DNA of 64,000 nucleotides from Gammaproteobacteria bacterium (GTDB taxonomy: Bacteria; Pseudomonadota; Gammaproteobacteria; Arenicellales; Poriferihabitantaceae), in the NCBI GenBank assembly GCA_024644945.1, contig JAHEGU010000002.1, positions 1 through 64,000 of the forward strand. Direction: 5' to 3'. The position numbers and the translations under genes are program-made. How positions within the stretch are numbered: the first letter of the stretch is position 1; every line of letters starts with the position of its first letter. This document shows positions 27,454-36,878 of the stretch, piece after piece. Under the pieces are notes generated by a model, which was not told the origin of the DNA, did no database searches, and saw only the letters and a list, made by a program, of their open reading frames with translations.

Positions 27454-29913
27454 ATGATCACATTTTTCGTTGCCCTGATTCTTTTGACCATTGCATTCGT
27501 CTGGTTTCGTATGTCAATGCAGACATGGCTAGTTGCTGCGACCGCAGTGATGGGAATCGGACTCGTGACTGGCACTACTAACTGGTTTTTATCTATCGTG
27601 ATGCTGTTGGTCACGATTCCTCTGCTTGTTCTCCTGTTTTTTGCACCAGAATTGCGCAGGAAATTGTTAACCGATCCACTATATAAATTGGTTAAGAATT
27701 CAATGCCTCCGATCTCGCAAACTGAACAAGAGGCCATTGATGCAGGAACTGTCTGGTGGGACGCGGAGCTTTTCTCGGGCAAGCCGCACTGGGACAAGTT
27801 GATGTCACTGCCGAAGCCGATGTTGAATCAGGAGGAGCGGGCTTTTATTGATGGGCCGGTAGAGGAACTCTGCGAAATGAGTGATGACTGGGAGATCAGT
27901 CATGTGAAAAATGATTTACCTGAGAACGTGTGGCAGTATATTAAAGATCAGCGATTTTTTGGTCTTAACGCTTCAAAGGAATACGGTGGTCATGGTTTTT
28001 CTTCGTATGCTCAATCCTGCATCGTACAGAAGCTCTCTACTCGCAGTGGTACAGTAGCTGTCACGGTAATGGTGCCAAACTCACTTGGCCCTGCGGAGCT
28101 GCTGTATCACTATGGCACCGAAGAGCAAAAAGATTACTACCTCCCTCGACTTTCTCAGGGTAAGGAGGTGCCGTGTTTTGGACTAACTAATCCCTGGGCC
28201 GGGTCTGACGCCGCAGGTATGCCAGACAGTGGAATGGTGTGTAAAGGAATGCGCGATGGTAAAGAAGTCCTTGGTTTTCGAATAAATTGGGAGAAGCGAT
28301 ATATCACGCTTGGACCTGTAGCAACGCTGCTAGGGCTCGCATTCAAGGCCTATGACCCTGACAAATTACTAGGTGAAGAATACGACCTGGGCATAACTTG
28401 TGTACTTATCCCTACTGACACGGAAGGTGTGTCTATAGGTACCAGGCATTTGCCACTCAACGCTTCCTTTCAAAATGGTCCTAACTGGGGGAAGGATGTT
28501 TTTGTTCCCCTCGACTGGGTGATCGGTGGGCCTGCTCAGATTGGTCAGGGCTGGCGTATGTTGATGGAGTCACTGGCAGCGGGGCGAGGAATATCGCTTC
28601 CTGCTGCTGGGGCCGGAGCGGCTAAAGTAGCGGCCCGGACGAGCGGCGCATACGCCCGTATACGTGAACAATTCGGATTGGAAATCGGAAAGTTCGAGGG
28701 TGTCGAAGAAGTGCTTGGTGCGATTGGTGGACTGACCTACCTGTTGGATGCGGGCCGGGTCGTCATGACCAGCGCTCTCGAGTTGGGTGAAAAGCCAGCC
28801 ATTATGTCGGCAATTGTTAAACAGCAGTGTACAGATCTTTCCCGTACAGTCGTCAATCACGCTATGGACCTTCATGGAGGCAAAGGTATTTGTATGGGTC
28901 CCGGCAATTATCTGGCGAGAGCGTATCAGCAAATCCCAATTGGCATTACCGTAGAAGGGGCCAATATTCTGACCCGAAGCTTAATCATTTTTGGCCAGGG
29001 TGCAATGCGCTGTCATCCTTATTTGCTGAAGGAAGTGAAGGCAGTTAACAATCCTGATGTTGAGCAAGGAAGGGCCGATTTTGACGAAGCGATGAGTGAC
29101 CACATCCAGTATGTAATGGCCAATAAAATGCGCTCGTTTGCCCTGGGATTAAGCCGCGGACGGTTAACACAAGGTGTCGGCTACGGTGTGATCCGCAAGT
29201 ACAGTCAGCAGATTGAGCATTTAAGTGCATCGTTTGCTTGGCTGTCTGATATGACGCTGATGATACTTGGCGGCGACCTCAAGCGAAAAGAGATGTTATC
29301 GGGCAGATTTGCGGATGCGTTGAGTAATCTTTATCTAGCCTCATCTGCGTTAAAAAGGTTTAAAGACAATGGCGAAGACGCAAATGAAGCGCCTTTGGTG
29401 GAATGGGCCTGTCAATATGCTCTATATCAAGCACAACAGGCTATTGACGGGATCCTGCGTAACTTTCCAGTAAAAATATTAGGGATATTGATGCGGATTG
29501 CTATTTTTCCTTCGGGACGGTACATGCAGTTACCCGACGATAAGCTCAATCAATCGGTGGCAGAAATTTTACAGCAACCTGGTGAGGTCCGAGACAGGTT
29601 GACAGAGGATATGTATATTTCAGGTTCCGAGAATGAAATTTCGGCGCAGATAGAAAAGGCGCTACAGCTCTCTATTGAATCAGCAAGTTTGCGCAAGCGT
29701 TTGAAGAAGCAGAATCTTGAGCAGACGGCCGATATTGGATTCGAGGATTGGCTTGGAAAGCTCGAGAGTAATGGTGATATCAGTCTTGAAGAATCTGATA
29801 TGTTACGCAGAAATCGTGAGGTTGTGAGTCAAGTAATTTCTGTCGATGACTTTGCGCCGATTGAATGCTCAAATAAGACAAACAGTCATTTGGACTATCG
29901 GGAGGCTGGATGA
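27454..29913 (+). CDS. fadE: Acyl-CoA dehydrogenase, FadE type
   Basis: An 819-residue flavoenzyme for the first step of fatty-acid beta-oxidation, close to the 814 residues of E. coli FadE. Two hydrophobic helices lie at the N-terminus (about 3-20 and 28-60), then the acyl-CoA dehydrogenase fold with LTNPWAGSDAAGMPDSG, the substrate-side block YLLDAGRVVMTSALE and HAMDLHGGKGICMG, and the long C-terminal extension of the FadE class. ATG 27454 is preferred to TTG 27424 because it is preceded by GGAG. It overlaps the following acyl-CoA ligase gene by 4 bp, forming an activation-plus-oxidation pair. Confidence 0.93.
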   Translation: MITFFVALILLTIAFVWFRMSMQTWLVAATAVMGIGLVTGTTNWFLSIVMLLVTIPLLVLLFFAPELRRKLLTDPLYKLVKNSMPPISQTEQEAIDAGTVWWDAELFSGKPHWDKLMSLPKPMLNQEERAFIDGPVEELCEMSDDWEISHVKNDLPENVWQYIKDQRFFGLNASKEYGGHGFSSYAQSCIVQKLSTRSGTVAVTVMVPNSLGPAELLYHYGTEEQKDYYLPRLSQGKEVPCFGLTNPWAGSDAAGMPDSGMVCKGMRDGKEVLGFRINWEKRYITLGPVATLLGLAFKAYDPDKLLGEEYDLGITCVLIPTDTEGVSIGTRHLPLNASFQNGPNWGKDVFVPLDWVIGGPAQIGQGWRMLMESLAAGRGISLPAAGAGAAKVAARTSGAYARIREQFGLEIGKFEGVEEVLGAIGGLTYLLDAGRVVMTSALELGEKPAIMSAIVKQQCTDLSRTVVNHAMDLHGGKGICMGPGNYLARAYQQIPIGITVEGANILTRSLIIFGQGAMRCHPYLLKEVKAVNNPDVEQGRADFDEAMSDHIQYVMANKMRSFALGLSRGRLTQGVGYGVIRKYSQQIEHLSASFAWLSDMTLMILGGDLKRKEMLSGRFADALSNLYLASSALKRFKDNGEDANEAPLVEWACQYALYQAQQAIDGILRNFPVKILGILMRIAIFPSGRYMQLPDDKLNQSVAEILQQPGEVRDRLTEDMYISGSENEISAQIEKALQLSIESASLRKRLKKQNLEQTADIGFEDWLGKLESNGDISLEESDMLRRNREVVSQVISVDDFAPIECSNKTNSHLDYREAG

Positions 29914-31772
29914 GTGACCGCTACAAGTACGCGGAACATTACCCTGAGGATGCATTTAAGATCAGCAATGGCAAGATCGATTACATCGATCCTGCGATCA
30001 CAGGATCGATACCTGCATTGTTTACTGAGCGTATCAGGAGAAGCCCTGATGATCCTGCTTACCTGCAATACGTTGAAGGCGAATGGAGGACATGGTGTTG
30101 GCAAGAGGTCGGGGACGAACTAAAGAGGTGGCGGCAGGCATTCGCAAAAGAAGAACTTAGCCCAGGAGATCGCGTAGCGATCCGCCTTCGCAATTGCGTT
30201 GAGTGGGTGTTCTACGACCAGGGTGCGATGGGCCGTGGGCTGGTGGTTGTACCAGTATATGCCGAAGATAGAGCGGATAATATTGGATACATCGTCGAAC
30301 AAACCAGTGCCAAAATTCTGCTCGTCGAAGATATTGAGCAATGGAAGGCGATTCGCGATGCGCCTGAAACTCTCTCGTCTCTGCAACGGGTGGTGCTGCT
30401 TGCCGAGAAGGATTCGGTGGAATTAGCACACGACCAACGCTTAGTGATGTTAGAAGATTGGTTGGCTGCTGGGGCGGACTGTCCGGACACCGTGGCAATG
30501 CCGGAGGCATCGGAGCTTGCGACCATCGTGTTTACTTCGGGCACCACTGGAAAACCCAAAGGGGTGAAGTTGTCGCACAACAATATCGCTATGAATGCTT
30601 ATACGGGATTACACAGTATAGCCGTTTATCCACATGACAGAATGCTGTCATTTTTACCTATGTCCCATATGTTCGAAAGGACAGTCGGTTACTATTTGAA
30701 CGTTGTAACTGGCTCCAGCGTTGCCTTTAATCGTTCTATTCCGGAGCTGCTGGATGACATGGCAATGGTAAAACCAACAATATTAATAACGGTACCGAGG
30801 ATATTCGAGCGTGCATATAGTGCGATCAAAAACCAGCTGGATGAAGGCAGCGCGATTAAGCGATGGTTGTTCAATAAAGCAGTAGAAATCGGATGGCGAA
30901 AATTTGAATGTCAGCAGGGTAGAGGAAAACAAGGATTGGGAGGAATTGTACTGCCTATCCTGGACGGGCTTGTAGGTAGGAAGGTTCGTCAGAGATTCGG
31001 CGGTAATTTGCGGTTTGTGGTTAGTGGGGGAGCGCCGCTGGCTGCAAAAATATCAAAGGTTTTTGTGGGTCTGGGTATCGACATTTTACAAGGTTATGGC
31101 CTGACAGAAGCGAGTCCCATTTTAAGTGTTAATACGTTTTCTCACAATAAACCGGACAGCATTGGTCTGCCCTTATTTGGGACTAGTTTGAGGCTCGCGG
31201 AGAATGGTGAATTACAGGCGAAAGGGCCAGGTATCATGTTGGGATATTGGAATAATCCCGAAGCAACCGAGGAGACGATGACCGATGACGGTTGGCTGAA
31301 AACCGGTGATGTGGCGACTATTTCTGATCAGGGCTTTATCTTTATCACCGGCCGAATTAAGGAGATCATTGTCCTTGCTAACGGGGAAAAGGTACCGCCA
31401 TCGGATATGGAGGCTGCCATCTGTGACGATCCTGTTTTTGAGCAAGCTATGATCGTCGGAGAGGGAAAGGGTTATCTGTCCGTGATCCTTGTAATCAACA
31501 GGCAAGCATGGGATCGGATATGCCCTTCACTTGGATTCAGGCCGACTGATCAGGAAGATTTTTCGAGTGAACCAGTTACGCAATGGGCGCTTAAAAAAGT
31601 ATCGGAGCTTGTTGAAGACTTTCCTGGTTATGCAAATATCTACCAGGTCACCCTTAGTACCGTACCATGGACCGTGGAGGACGGTGCGCTCACTCCGACT
31701 ATGAAGATTAAGCGTCCGGTTCTTAGAGAAAGATTTGCCGCTGATGTCGAGAGAATGTATCAGGGGCATTAA
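29910..31772 (+). CDS. AMP-binding long-chain acyl-CoA ligase
   Basis: A 620-residue ANL-superfamily enzyme that activates fatty acids to acyl-CoA through an acyl-adenylate. The phosphate loop is TSGTTGKPKG (209-218), followed by the A5-type motif QGYGLTEASPIL, the A7-type GWLKTGDVA and the hinge GRIKEIIVLANGEKV. Length and the GERVPP-like C-terminal sequence match long-chain ligases of the FAA1/Fad15 group more than E. coli FadD. It begins inside the fadE stop (ATGA), so uptake or recycling of fatty acids and their oxidation are probably co-expressed. Confidence 0.9.
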   Translation: MSDRYKYAEHYPEDAFKISNGKIDYIDPAITGSIPALFTERIRRSPDDPAYLQYVEGEWRTWCWQEVGDELKRWRQAFAKEELSPGDRVAIRLRNCVEWVFYDQGAMGRGLVVVPVYAEDRADNIGYIVEQTSAKILLVEDIEQWKAIRDAPETLSSLQRVVLLAEKDSVELAHDQRLVMLEDWLAAGADCPDTVAMPEASELATIVFTSGTTGKPKGVKLSHNNIAMNAYTGLHSIAVYPHDRMLSFLPMSHMFERTVGYYLNVVTGSSVAFNRSIPELLDDMAMVKPTILITVPRIFERAYSAIKNQLDEGSAIKRWLFNKAVEIGWRKFECQQGRGKQGLGGIVLPILDGLVGRKVRQRFGGNLRFVVSGGAPLAAKISKVFVGLGIDILQGYGLTEASPILSVNTFSHNKPDSIGLPLFGTSLRLAENGELQAKGPGIMLGYWNNPEATEETMTDDGWLKTGDVATISDQGFIFITGRIKEIIVLANGEKVPPSDMEAAICDDPVFEQAMIVGEGKGYLSVILVINRQAWDRICPSLGFRPTDQEDFSSEPVTQWALKKVSELVEDFPGYANIYQVTLSTVPWTVEDGALTPTMKIKRPVLRERFAADVERMYQGH

Positions 31773-31825
31773 GCCACCTTGGAATCGTCTAGTCTTTATT
31801 CTGCTGTAATGTAGTTGGCGTTTTA

Positions 31826-32512
31826 ATGACGTTTCAACAAAGTATGTGGCTGGGCGCGCGTGCGTCCATTGGCTTTTGGATTTCCACATTCCTGTTTGGC
31901 CTACTGTTTGGATTGGCCGCGGCTTCAGCCGGTATAGAGCAGTGGATGGCTTTATTTATGAGTGCTGCGGTGTTCAGCGCATCCGCCCAGTTTGCTGCCC
32001 TTGAATTCTGGGAAGCCCCATTACCGTTAGCCTCCATCGCTTTGTCTGTTGCGCTCGTAAGCAGTCGGAACATACTGCTGGGGATGTCTTTAACCCATCA
32101 GCTGGATGACTATAGCCTTGTCCGCAGAATGACCCATTTAGCGCTTTTGACCGATCCTGCCGCGGTAATGATCTTGCGACTTCAGTACAACGTAAATAGA
32201 TTAGGATATCTGACGGGCTACGGCTTGGCATTGTTTGTGAGCTGGATTTGCTCTACCTGGACAGGATTTACGTTTGCGCATCTTCTCGTTGATGCAAAAA
32301 TCGATTCATTGGATTTTGCCGGGCCCATGGTTATGGCGACAATGATGATACTGTTTGTTAAGGGCTCCCGAGGACGTTCGTTTCCCTGGCTGATATCAGG
32401 AACAGTTTCACTGATCATGTTTGAGCTGGGAATACCGGCCTACACTATCTTGCCAGTTTCAGTTGCCGCGGGGGTAATCGTGGGTCTGCGGTTAGTAAGA
32501 AGTGATGGTTGA
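31826..32512 (+). CDS. azlC: AzlC family branched-chain amino-acid exporter subunit
   Basis: A 228-residue membrane protein with about seven helices, of the AzlC/YgaZ family. Recognisable parts are the N-terminal helix with LFGLLFGLAAASAG, the SAAVFSASAQFAALEFW helix and the SRNILLGMSL loop. With a small AzlD partner it exports branched-chain or related amino acids. It starts 53 bp after the acyl-CoA ligase and overlaps azlD by 8 bp. Confidence 0.88.
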   Translation: MTFQQSMWLGARASIGFWISTFLFGLLFGLAAASAGIEQWMALFMSAAVFSASAQFAALEFWEAPLPLASIALSVALVSSRNILLGMSLTHQLDDYSLVRRMTHLALLTDPAAVMILRLQYNVNRLGYLTGYGLALFVSWICSTWTGFTFAHLLVDAKIDSLDFAGPMVMATMMILFVKGSRGRSFPWLISGTVSLIMFELGIPAYTILPVSVAAGVIVGLRLVRSDG

Positions 32513-32819
32513 TCAATCATTGGCCATAATGACGATTTTCGTCATGGCATTGGTCGTCTATTTGACACGTGTTGGTGGCTACTTACTGGGTCTGCGGGTG
32601 CGGCATGTCGGACGACTGCGGCCAGTACTTGAAATATTACCTGGATGCGCTTTCATGGCGATTCTGGCTCCTGCGGTACGTCAGGGATCACTATTGGATT
32701 TAGTTGCCTTGGCGTGCGTGGTGGGCATTATGTGGAAAACAGATAATGTGGCGGTCGCATCGGCGGTGGGTCTTGCTGCGCTTCTATTCGGGGAGGAGAT
32801 ACAGGGATTAATTACCTAA
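32505..32819 (+). CDS. azlD: AzlD family branched-chain amino-acid exporter subunit
   Basis: A 104-residue protein with about four helices, the usual size and topology of AzlD/YgaH. The motif VYLTRVGGYLLGLR followed by LEILPGCAFMAILAPAV is characteristic. ATG 32505 and GTG 32502 are adjacent possible starts inside azlC. The stop overlaps the convergent oxyR stop by 4 bp, leaving no room for a terminator between the two transcripts. Confidence 0.87.
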   Translation: MVDQSLAIMTIFVMALVVYLTRVGGYLLGLRVRHVGRLRPVLEILPGCAFMAILAPAVRQGSLLDLVALACVVGIMWKTDNVAVASAVGLAALLFGEEIQGLIT

Positions 32820-33700
32820 TTGATGGATGATTGTACCGTTCGGGCGATCGTATTGACGCACTCCATGCGGGGATAACCCTTCCTGAAGACTGCTGCAATC
32901 TGCCTTTGCGGTTCGGGCGCGAGAAATCGGCGATATACGATTCCGAGATCTGTGTCGTTGGTGATGGCAAGCTCGGGCATGAGAGTGATGCCAAGCCCGT
33001 TTGCGACCATATATCGAAGCGTTTCAAGGCTGGTGGCTTGAAATTTAGGGTCTTCTTGGGCTCCTGCAGAAAAACAGACACCTAAAGTATCGTCACGCAA
33101 GCAGTGCCCATCTTCAAGGGTTAGTACTCGTTCTCCCTTGAGACTATCTAGGCTCAGTTGCTTTGCTTTTAGGATTGCGTGTCCTTGTGGTGCCGCCAGC
33201 TGCAATGGCTCACTAAAAAGATTTATATGACCGAAGCATTCCATCTCGGGTTTCCAGGGGAGAATCAGAAGATCCAGCTTACCGCTATCCAGCCGTTTGA
33301 CCAGTTCAGCAGTCTGATACTCGTGAAGAAATAAATGAAGCTCAGGTAGGGCATCAGTAATTGCGCTTATTACCCTGGACAACAGGTAGGGTGCGACGGT
33401 AGGTACCAAACCAAGATGTATGTCACCCGTCAACGGATCGAGCAGGGCGCTGGCATGTTGCTCAAATTCGCTGGCACCTGCAATCAAACTACGTGCTCGC
33501 AAAGCAAGCTGCTCTCCTGCCGGGGTCATCACAACCTGATGTCGATTCCGCTCTACAAGGGTCAGCCCCAGTCGTTCCTCTAGTTTTCTGAACTGTCCGC
33601 TCAAGGTCGGTTGACTTACAAAACAGGCCTCTGCTGCCCGGCCAAAATGCCTGTGCGTATCAAGTGCGACCAAATATTGAAGATCCCTCAATGTGATCAT
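32816..33700 (-). CDS. oxyR: Peroxide-sensing LysR-family regulator OxyR
   Basis: A 294-residue LysR regulator. Residues 1-60 are the winged helix (HFGRAAEACFVSQPTLSGQF) and the rest is the sensor domain. The two redox cysteines stand at C200 and C209 in GHCLRDDTLGVC, one residue off the C199/C208 pair of E. coli OxyR, so peroxide sensing by disulfide formation is expected. It lies downstream of hspQ on the same strand, tail to tail with azlD. No katG or ahpC is in the window; its targets must be elsewhere. Confidence 0.92.
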   Translation of the reverse strand: MITLRDLQYLVALDTHRHFGRAAEACFVSQPTLSGQFRKLEERLGLTLVERNRHQVVMTPAGEQLALRARSLIAGASEFEQHASALLDPLTGDIHLGLVPTVAPYLLSRVISAITDALPELHLFLHEYQTAELVKRLDSGKLDLLILPWKPEMECFGHINLFSEPLQLAAPQGHAILKAKQLSLDSLKGERVLTLEDGHCLRDDTLGVCFSAGAQEDPKFQATSLETLRYMVANGLGITLMPELAITNDTDLGIVYRRFLAPEPQRQIAAVFRKGYPRMECVNTIARTVQSSIN

Positions 33701-33771
33701 TGGTTGATGTAAGCTACACGCTATTAATTCAAGGATAACAGAAGTGTGGAGTCCGATTATTAGTCGGGCGT

Positions 33772-34098
33772 CTAGTGTTCGCCATATCTCCGAGCGCGAT
33801 ACTGGCCGTCGTCATCAATCTCAAAAACCTCGTTGATCTGAGGGTGACGCAACAAGCCGCCGCGTTCATCTGGCAGCAGGTTTTGTTCTGAAACATAGGC
33901 GATGTATTCCGTCTGGTCGTTTTCAGCGAACAGGTGATAAAAAGGCTGATCTTTAATCGGGCGCATGTCTTCTGGTATTGACTGATACCACTCTTCAGTA
34001 TTGTCGAAGATTGGGTCAACATCGAAAACAACACCACGAAAATCATAAATGCGATGGCGTACGATCTGGCCAATCTGAAACTTAGCAGAGCGGATCAT
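33772..34098 (-). CDS. hspQ: Heat shock protein HspQ
   Basis: A 108-residue protein matching HspQ (YccV-like hemimethylated-DNA-binding family). Characteristic parts are KFQIGQIVRHRIYDFRGVV, the conserved tryptophan/tyrosine stretch WYQSIPEDMRPIKDQPFYHL and YVSEQNLLPD. In enterics it is a heat-induced factor linked to Lon and DnaA turnover. It sits alone between amrS and oxyR. Confidence 0.93.
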   Translation of the reverse strand: MIRSAKFQIGQIVRHRIYDFRGVVFDVDPIFDNTEEWYQSIPEDMRPIKDQPFYHLFAENDQTEYIAYVSEQNLLPDERGGLLRHPQINEVFEIDDDGQYRARRYGEH

Positions 34099-34181
34099 TT
34101 TTTCGTGGGCGCTGGCATGTGATGAATCAATGATATCAGCTAATGATCCAAATGATCTAATTCAGATCTCCTTAAACGATG

Positions 34182-35294
34182 TCAGTGAGTGCTCCGTGAT
34201 GGAGTCGACTGGGGCATTTGAACGTGTCTCGGCCGACTGCCGGTTGATGCGGGTGGGCCGAAAATTACTCCGTCCAGCTTGGTTCCACATTGGCGACAGC
34301 AATCCTTATGATCCAGGTTCCATTCCAGGATTTGATGCCAGTCCCTGGCGATCAGCAGCGCATTACAATGCGAGCAATAAGTGCTGCTTGCGATAGAATC
34401 GTGGACGTTGCCAAGATAGACATATTTCAATCCAAGTTTGAGAGCAATTTCTCGTGCTGTAGTAAGACTATTGTGAGGAGTTCTGTCTATATCCCTCATC
34501 TTCCAATCGGGATGGAAGGCGGTAAAATGGAGTGGCACTCTGTCGCCCAGATGATTCAGCACCCACTTTACTAGTTCTGTAATTTCCTCTTCACCATCGT
34601 TTTTTCCTGGTATCAGAAGCGTAGTGATTTCAAGCCATGCGTCTGTCTTATGAGAGATAAATTCCAGCGTATCCAGTACAGGGGCCAGGTCTCCCCCACA
34701 TAGTTTATGGTAAAAGTCCTGAGAAAATGATTTTAGGTCAACATTCACCGCGTCCATATGCTGAAAAAACTCCGGGCGCGCTTGTTCGGTAATGTACCCT
34801 GCGGTAACAGCGACTGTTTTGATGTCGTGTTTTCGGCATTCTTTTGCAATATCTACAGCATACTCTATAAATATCACCGGGTCGTTGTATGTAAAAGCGA
34901 CACTGCGGCAGTCTTGTTCAGCCGCTACCCGGGCAATTGCCTCCGGAGTGGCGGTTGCGCTCAGGCGGTCCATTTCTCGTGACTTACTTATGTCCCAGTT
35001 TTGGCAAAACTTACAGGCAAGATTACACCCCGCTGTGCCGAAGGATAAAACCGAAGATCCTGGATAAAAATGGTTTAGTGGCTTTTTCTCTATTGGGTCA
35101 ATACAAAATCCACTGGATCGACCCCAAGTGGTCAACATGAGCTGATTGCCCTGTCGCTGTCTGACGAAACAGAGTCCGCGTTGGCCATCTCGCAGGCGAC
35201 AGAAACGCGGGCACAAATCGCATTGAATTCGTTGATCCTTAAGCAGGTGCCAGTATCTCGCGGGTACAGTGTCAGGCTGCTTCGTGGTCGCCAT
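34182..35294 (-). CDS. amrS: AmmeMemoRadiSam system radical SAM enzyme
   Basis: A 370-residue radical SAM enzyme. The cluster-binding motif is C90-x3-C94-x2-C97 in AGCNLACKFCQNW. Ahead of it are further cysteines (C25, C28, C32, C42) in a CDLCPRFC arrangement typical of this AmrS family. The C-terminus has another CxxC...CxxC set (TYCSHC and CRQCGTKLDG) that could hold zinc or an auxiliary cluster. The family is defined by its association with Memo and AMMECR1 proteins; its reaction is not established. It is divergent from the Memo gene with an 83-bp shared upstream region, so the three are probably regulated together. Confidence 0.92.
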   Translation of the reverse strand: MATTKQPDTVPARYWHLLKDQRIQCDLCPRFCRLRDGQRGLCFVRQRQGNQLMLTTWGRSSGFCIDPIEKKPLNHFYPGSSVLSFGTAGCNLACKFCQNWDISKSREMDRLSATATPEAIARVAAEQDCRSVAFTYNDPVIFIEYAVDIAKECRKHDIKTVAVTAGYITEQARPEFFQHMDAVNVDLKSFSQDFYHKLCGGDLAPVLDTLEFISHKTDAWLEITTLLIPGKNDGEEEITELVKWVLNHLGDRVPLHFTAFHPDWKMRDIDRTPHNSLTTAREIALKLGLKYVYLGNVHDSIASSTYCSHCNALLIARDWHQILEWNLDHKDCCRQCGTKLDGVIFGPPASTGSRPRHVQMPQSTPSRSTH

Positions 35295-35377
35295 TTGGGT
35301 GTCGGTTCTGGTCTCAGTTGATTGGCCGGTGCACCTAGTTTAGCATCTGAACTACAAACCGACAGACAATCGATGTC

Positions 35378-36214
35378 ATGGAGCATAGTTCACAACAGTG
35401 GGACAAAACCCTTCGACCCCCAGCCGTCGCGGGTAGTTTCTATCCTGATGACCGCAAAGCCCTTGCTCGTCTGGTGGACCGCTTACTCATTGCAGCACAA
35501 AGCAATCTTGTCCATGAAAAAATTAGTAAGTTCCCCAAAGCTCTAATTGTGCCTCATGCGGGCTATCGTTATTCCGGAGAGGTTGCTGCGTCGGCTTATG
35601 CCACTCTGCAAAAGATTAGTGAACAGATCGCACGAGTCATACTGATTGGGCCCGCGCACCGGGTCAGTATCCGTGGTATGGGCATAACAGGGGCGGATTA
35701 TTTTGCATCTCCACTGGGTCGAATCCCTGTAGACACAGAATCCGTCAAAAAATGTGTCGAAAATTTGCAATACTTGTCAGTAAATAATCAAGCACATCAG
35801 GAAGAACACTCTTTGGAAACGCAATTGCCATTCCTGCAACGATGTTTAGGCCGGTTCAGGTTAGTACCTATTGTTGTTGGTTCAGCAACACCCGAGCAGG
35901 CGGAACAATGCTTGGAATTTTTGTGGGGAGGCGACGAGACTCTGATCTTGATTAGTTCAGATTTAAGTCACTTCTTGCCATACCAGGAAGCGACTAGAAT
36001 CGATGAGTCTACAAGCAAGGCGATCGTTAATCTTAATCCTGACGCTATTGGATATGATAATGCTTGTGGACAGATCGGTGTGCGTGGCCTGTTACGGGTT
36101 GCCCGTCGAAGAGATATGCATGTCAGACAGCTCGATGTGCGTAATTCTGGCGATACATCGGGTCGCAAGGATCAAGTTGTCGGTTATGGCAGCTACGCAT
36201 TTTATGATGCCTGA
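35378..36214 (+). CDS. amrB: AmmeMemoRadiSam system protein B (MEMO1 family)
   Basis: A 278-residue protein of the Memo family, structurally related to extradiol dioxygenases. Metal-ligand-like residues are conserved: H60 in VPHAGYRYSG, H94 in GPAHRVSIRG, and the EEHSLETQLPFLQ segment (142-154), followed by SSDLSHFLPY and a cysteine in ACGQIG. In the human homologue these residues bind metal. Its biochemical role in bacteria is unknown. It overlaps the AMMECR1 gene by 11 bp. Confidence 0.92.
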   Translation: MEHSSQQWDKTLRPPAVAGSFYPDDRKALARLVDRLLIAAQSNLVHEKISKFPKALIVPHAGYRYSGEVAASAYATLQKISEQIARVILIGPAHRVSIRGMGITGADYFASPLGRIPVDTESVKKCVENLQYLSVNNQAHQEEHSLETQLPFLQRCLGRFRLVPIVVGSATPEQAEQCLEFLWGGDETLILISSDLSHFLPYQEATRIDESTSKAIVNLNPDAIGYDNACGQIGVRGLLRVARRRDMHVRQLDVRNSGDTSGRKDQVVGYGSYAFYDA

Positions 36215-36770
36215 TTTAATTGGCCAGAGTCATCGCAATGAGCTAAGCCGAGTCGCATGGGCATCTATAGATAACGGGTTTGCTAATGGTGAGCCGATTA
36301 CGCCTTCTCTGAGTGGTTATGAGGAGCTATTCGTTCGCCCAGGTGCCTCCTTTGTTACCCTGACTACTATCCAGGGCAGGCTTAGGGGTTGTATTGGAAC
36401 GTTAGTGAGTGAAACGCCTCTTCTAGTCAATGTTAGTCATAACGCACACAAAGCGGCCTTTTCTGACCCACGATTCACTCCACTTACCGCTGAGGAAAGA
36501 GATATACTTAAATTGGAGGTGTCGGTTTTAAGTGAGCATGTGAGGATTGAGGGTGAAACTGAACAAGACATTCTGAGCCAGATTAAATCGCATCGGGATG
36601 GTGTGATTCTCAGAGAAGGAGAGAGGCGAGCCACGTTCCTCCCCGCAGTATGGGATTCTATTCCTGACGTGGCTGCTTTTTTTAGGCAGCTCAAACTAAA
36701 GGGTGGATTCTCCGAGGACTATTGGAGCGAAAGCATAGAAGTTTTTCGTTACACCACAGAAACATGGTAA
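36204..36770 (+). CDS. amrA: AmmeMemoRadiSam system protein A (AMMECR1 domain)
   Basis: A 188-residue AMMECR1-domain protein. The family's invariant LRGCIGT stands in GRLRGCIGTLV near residue 55, followed by SDPRFTPLT and the LEVSVLSE strand; FLPAVWDSIPD is also typical. The open frame extends about 200 bp upstream, but that part overlaps amrB in another frame, so the paired ATG codons at 36204/36207 within the amrB end are the likely start. The function of AMMECR1 proteins is not known. Confidence 0.9.
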   Translation: MMPDLIGQSHRNELSRVAWASIDNGFANGEPITPSLSGYEELFVRPGASFVTLTTIQGRLRGCIGTLVSETPLLVNVSHNAHKAAFSDPRFTPLTAEERDILKLEVSVLSEHVRIEGETEQDILSQIKSHRDGVILREGERRATFLPAVWDSIPDVAAFFRQLKLKGGFSEDYWSESIEVFRYTTETW

Positions 36771-36878
36771 GACCCGGGTATCGTTTTCTCTGTGGATTCG
36801 CCGGATGGTTGTTGCAGCATCAAGTAATTATTTCGAAGCTCTTCCCGGTAAATCCCGGCCTTTTATGTTTGCAAATAA

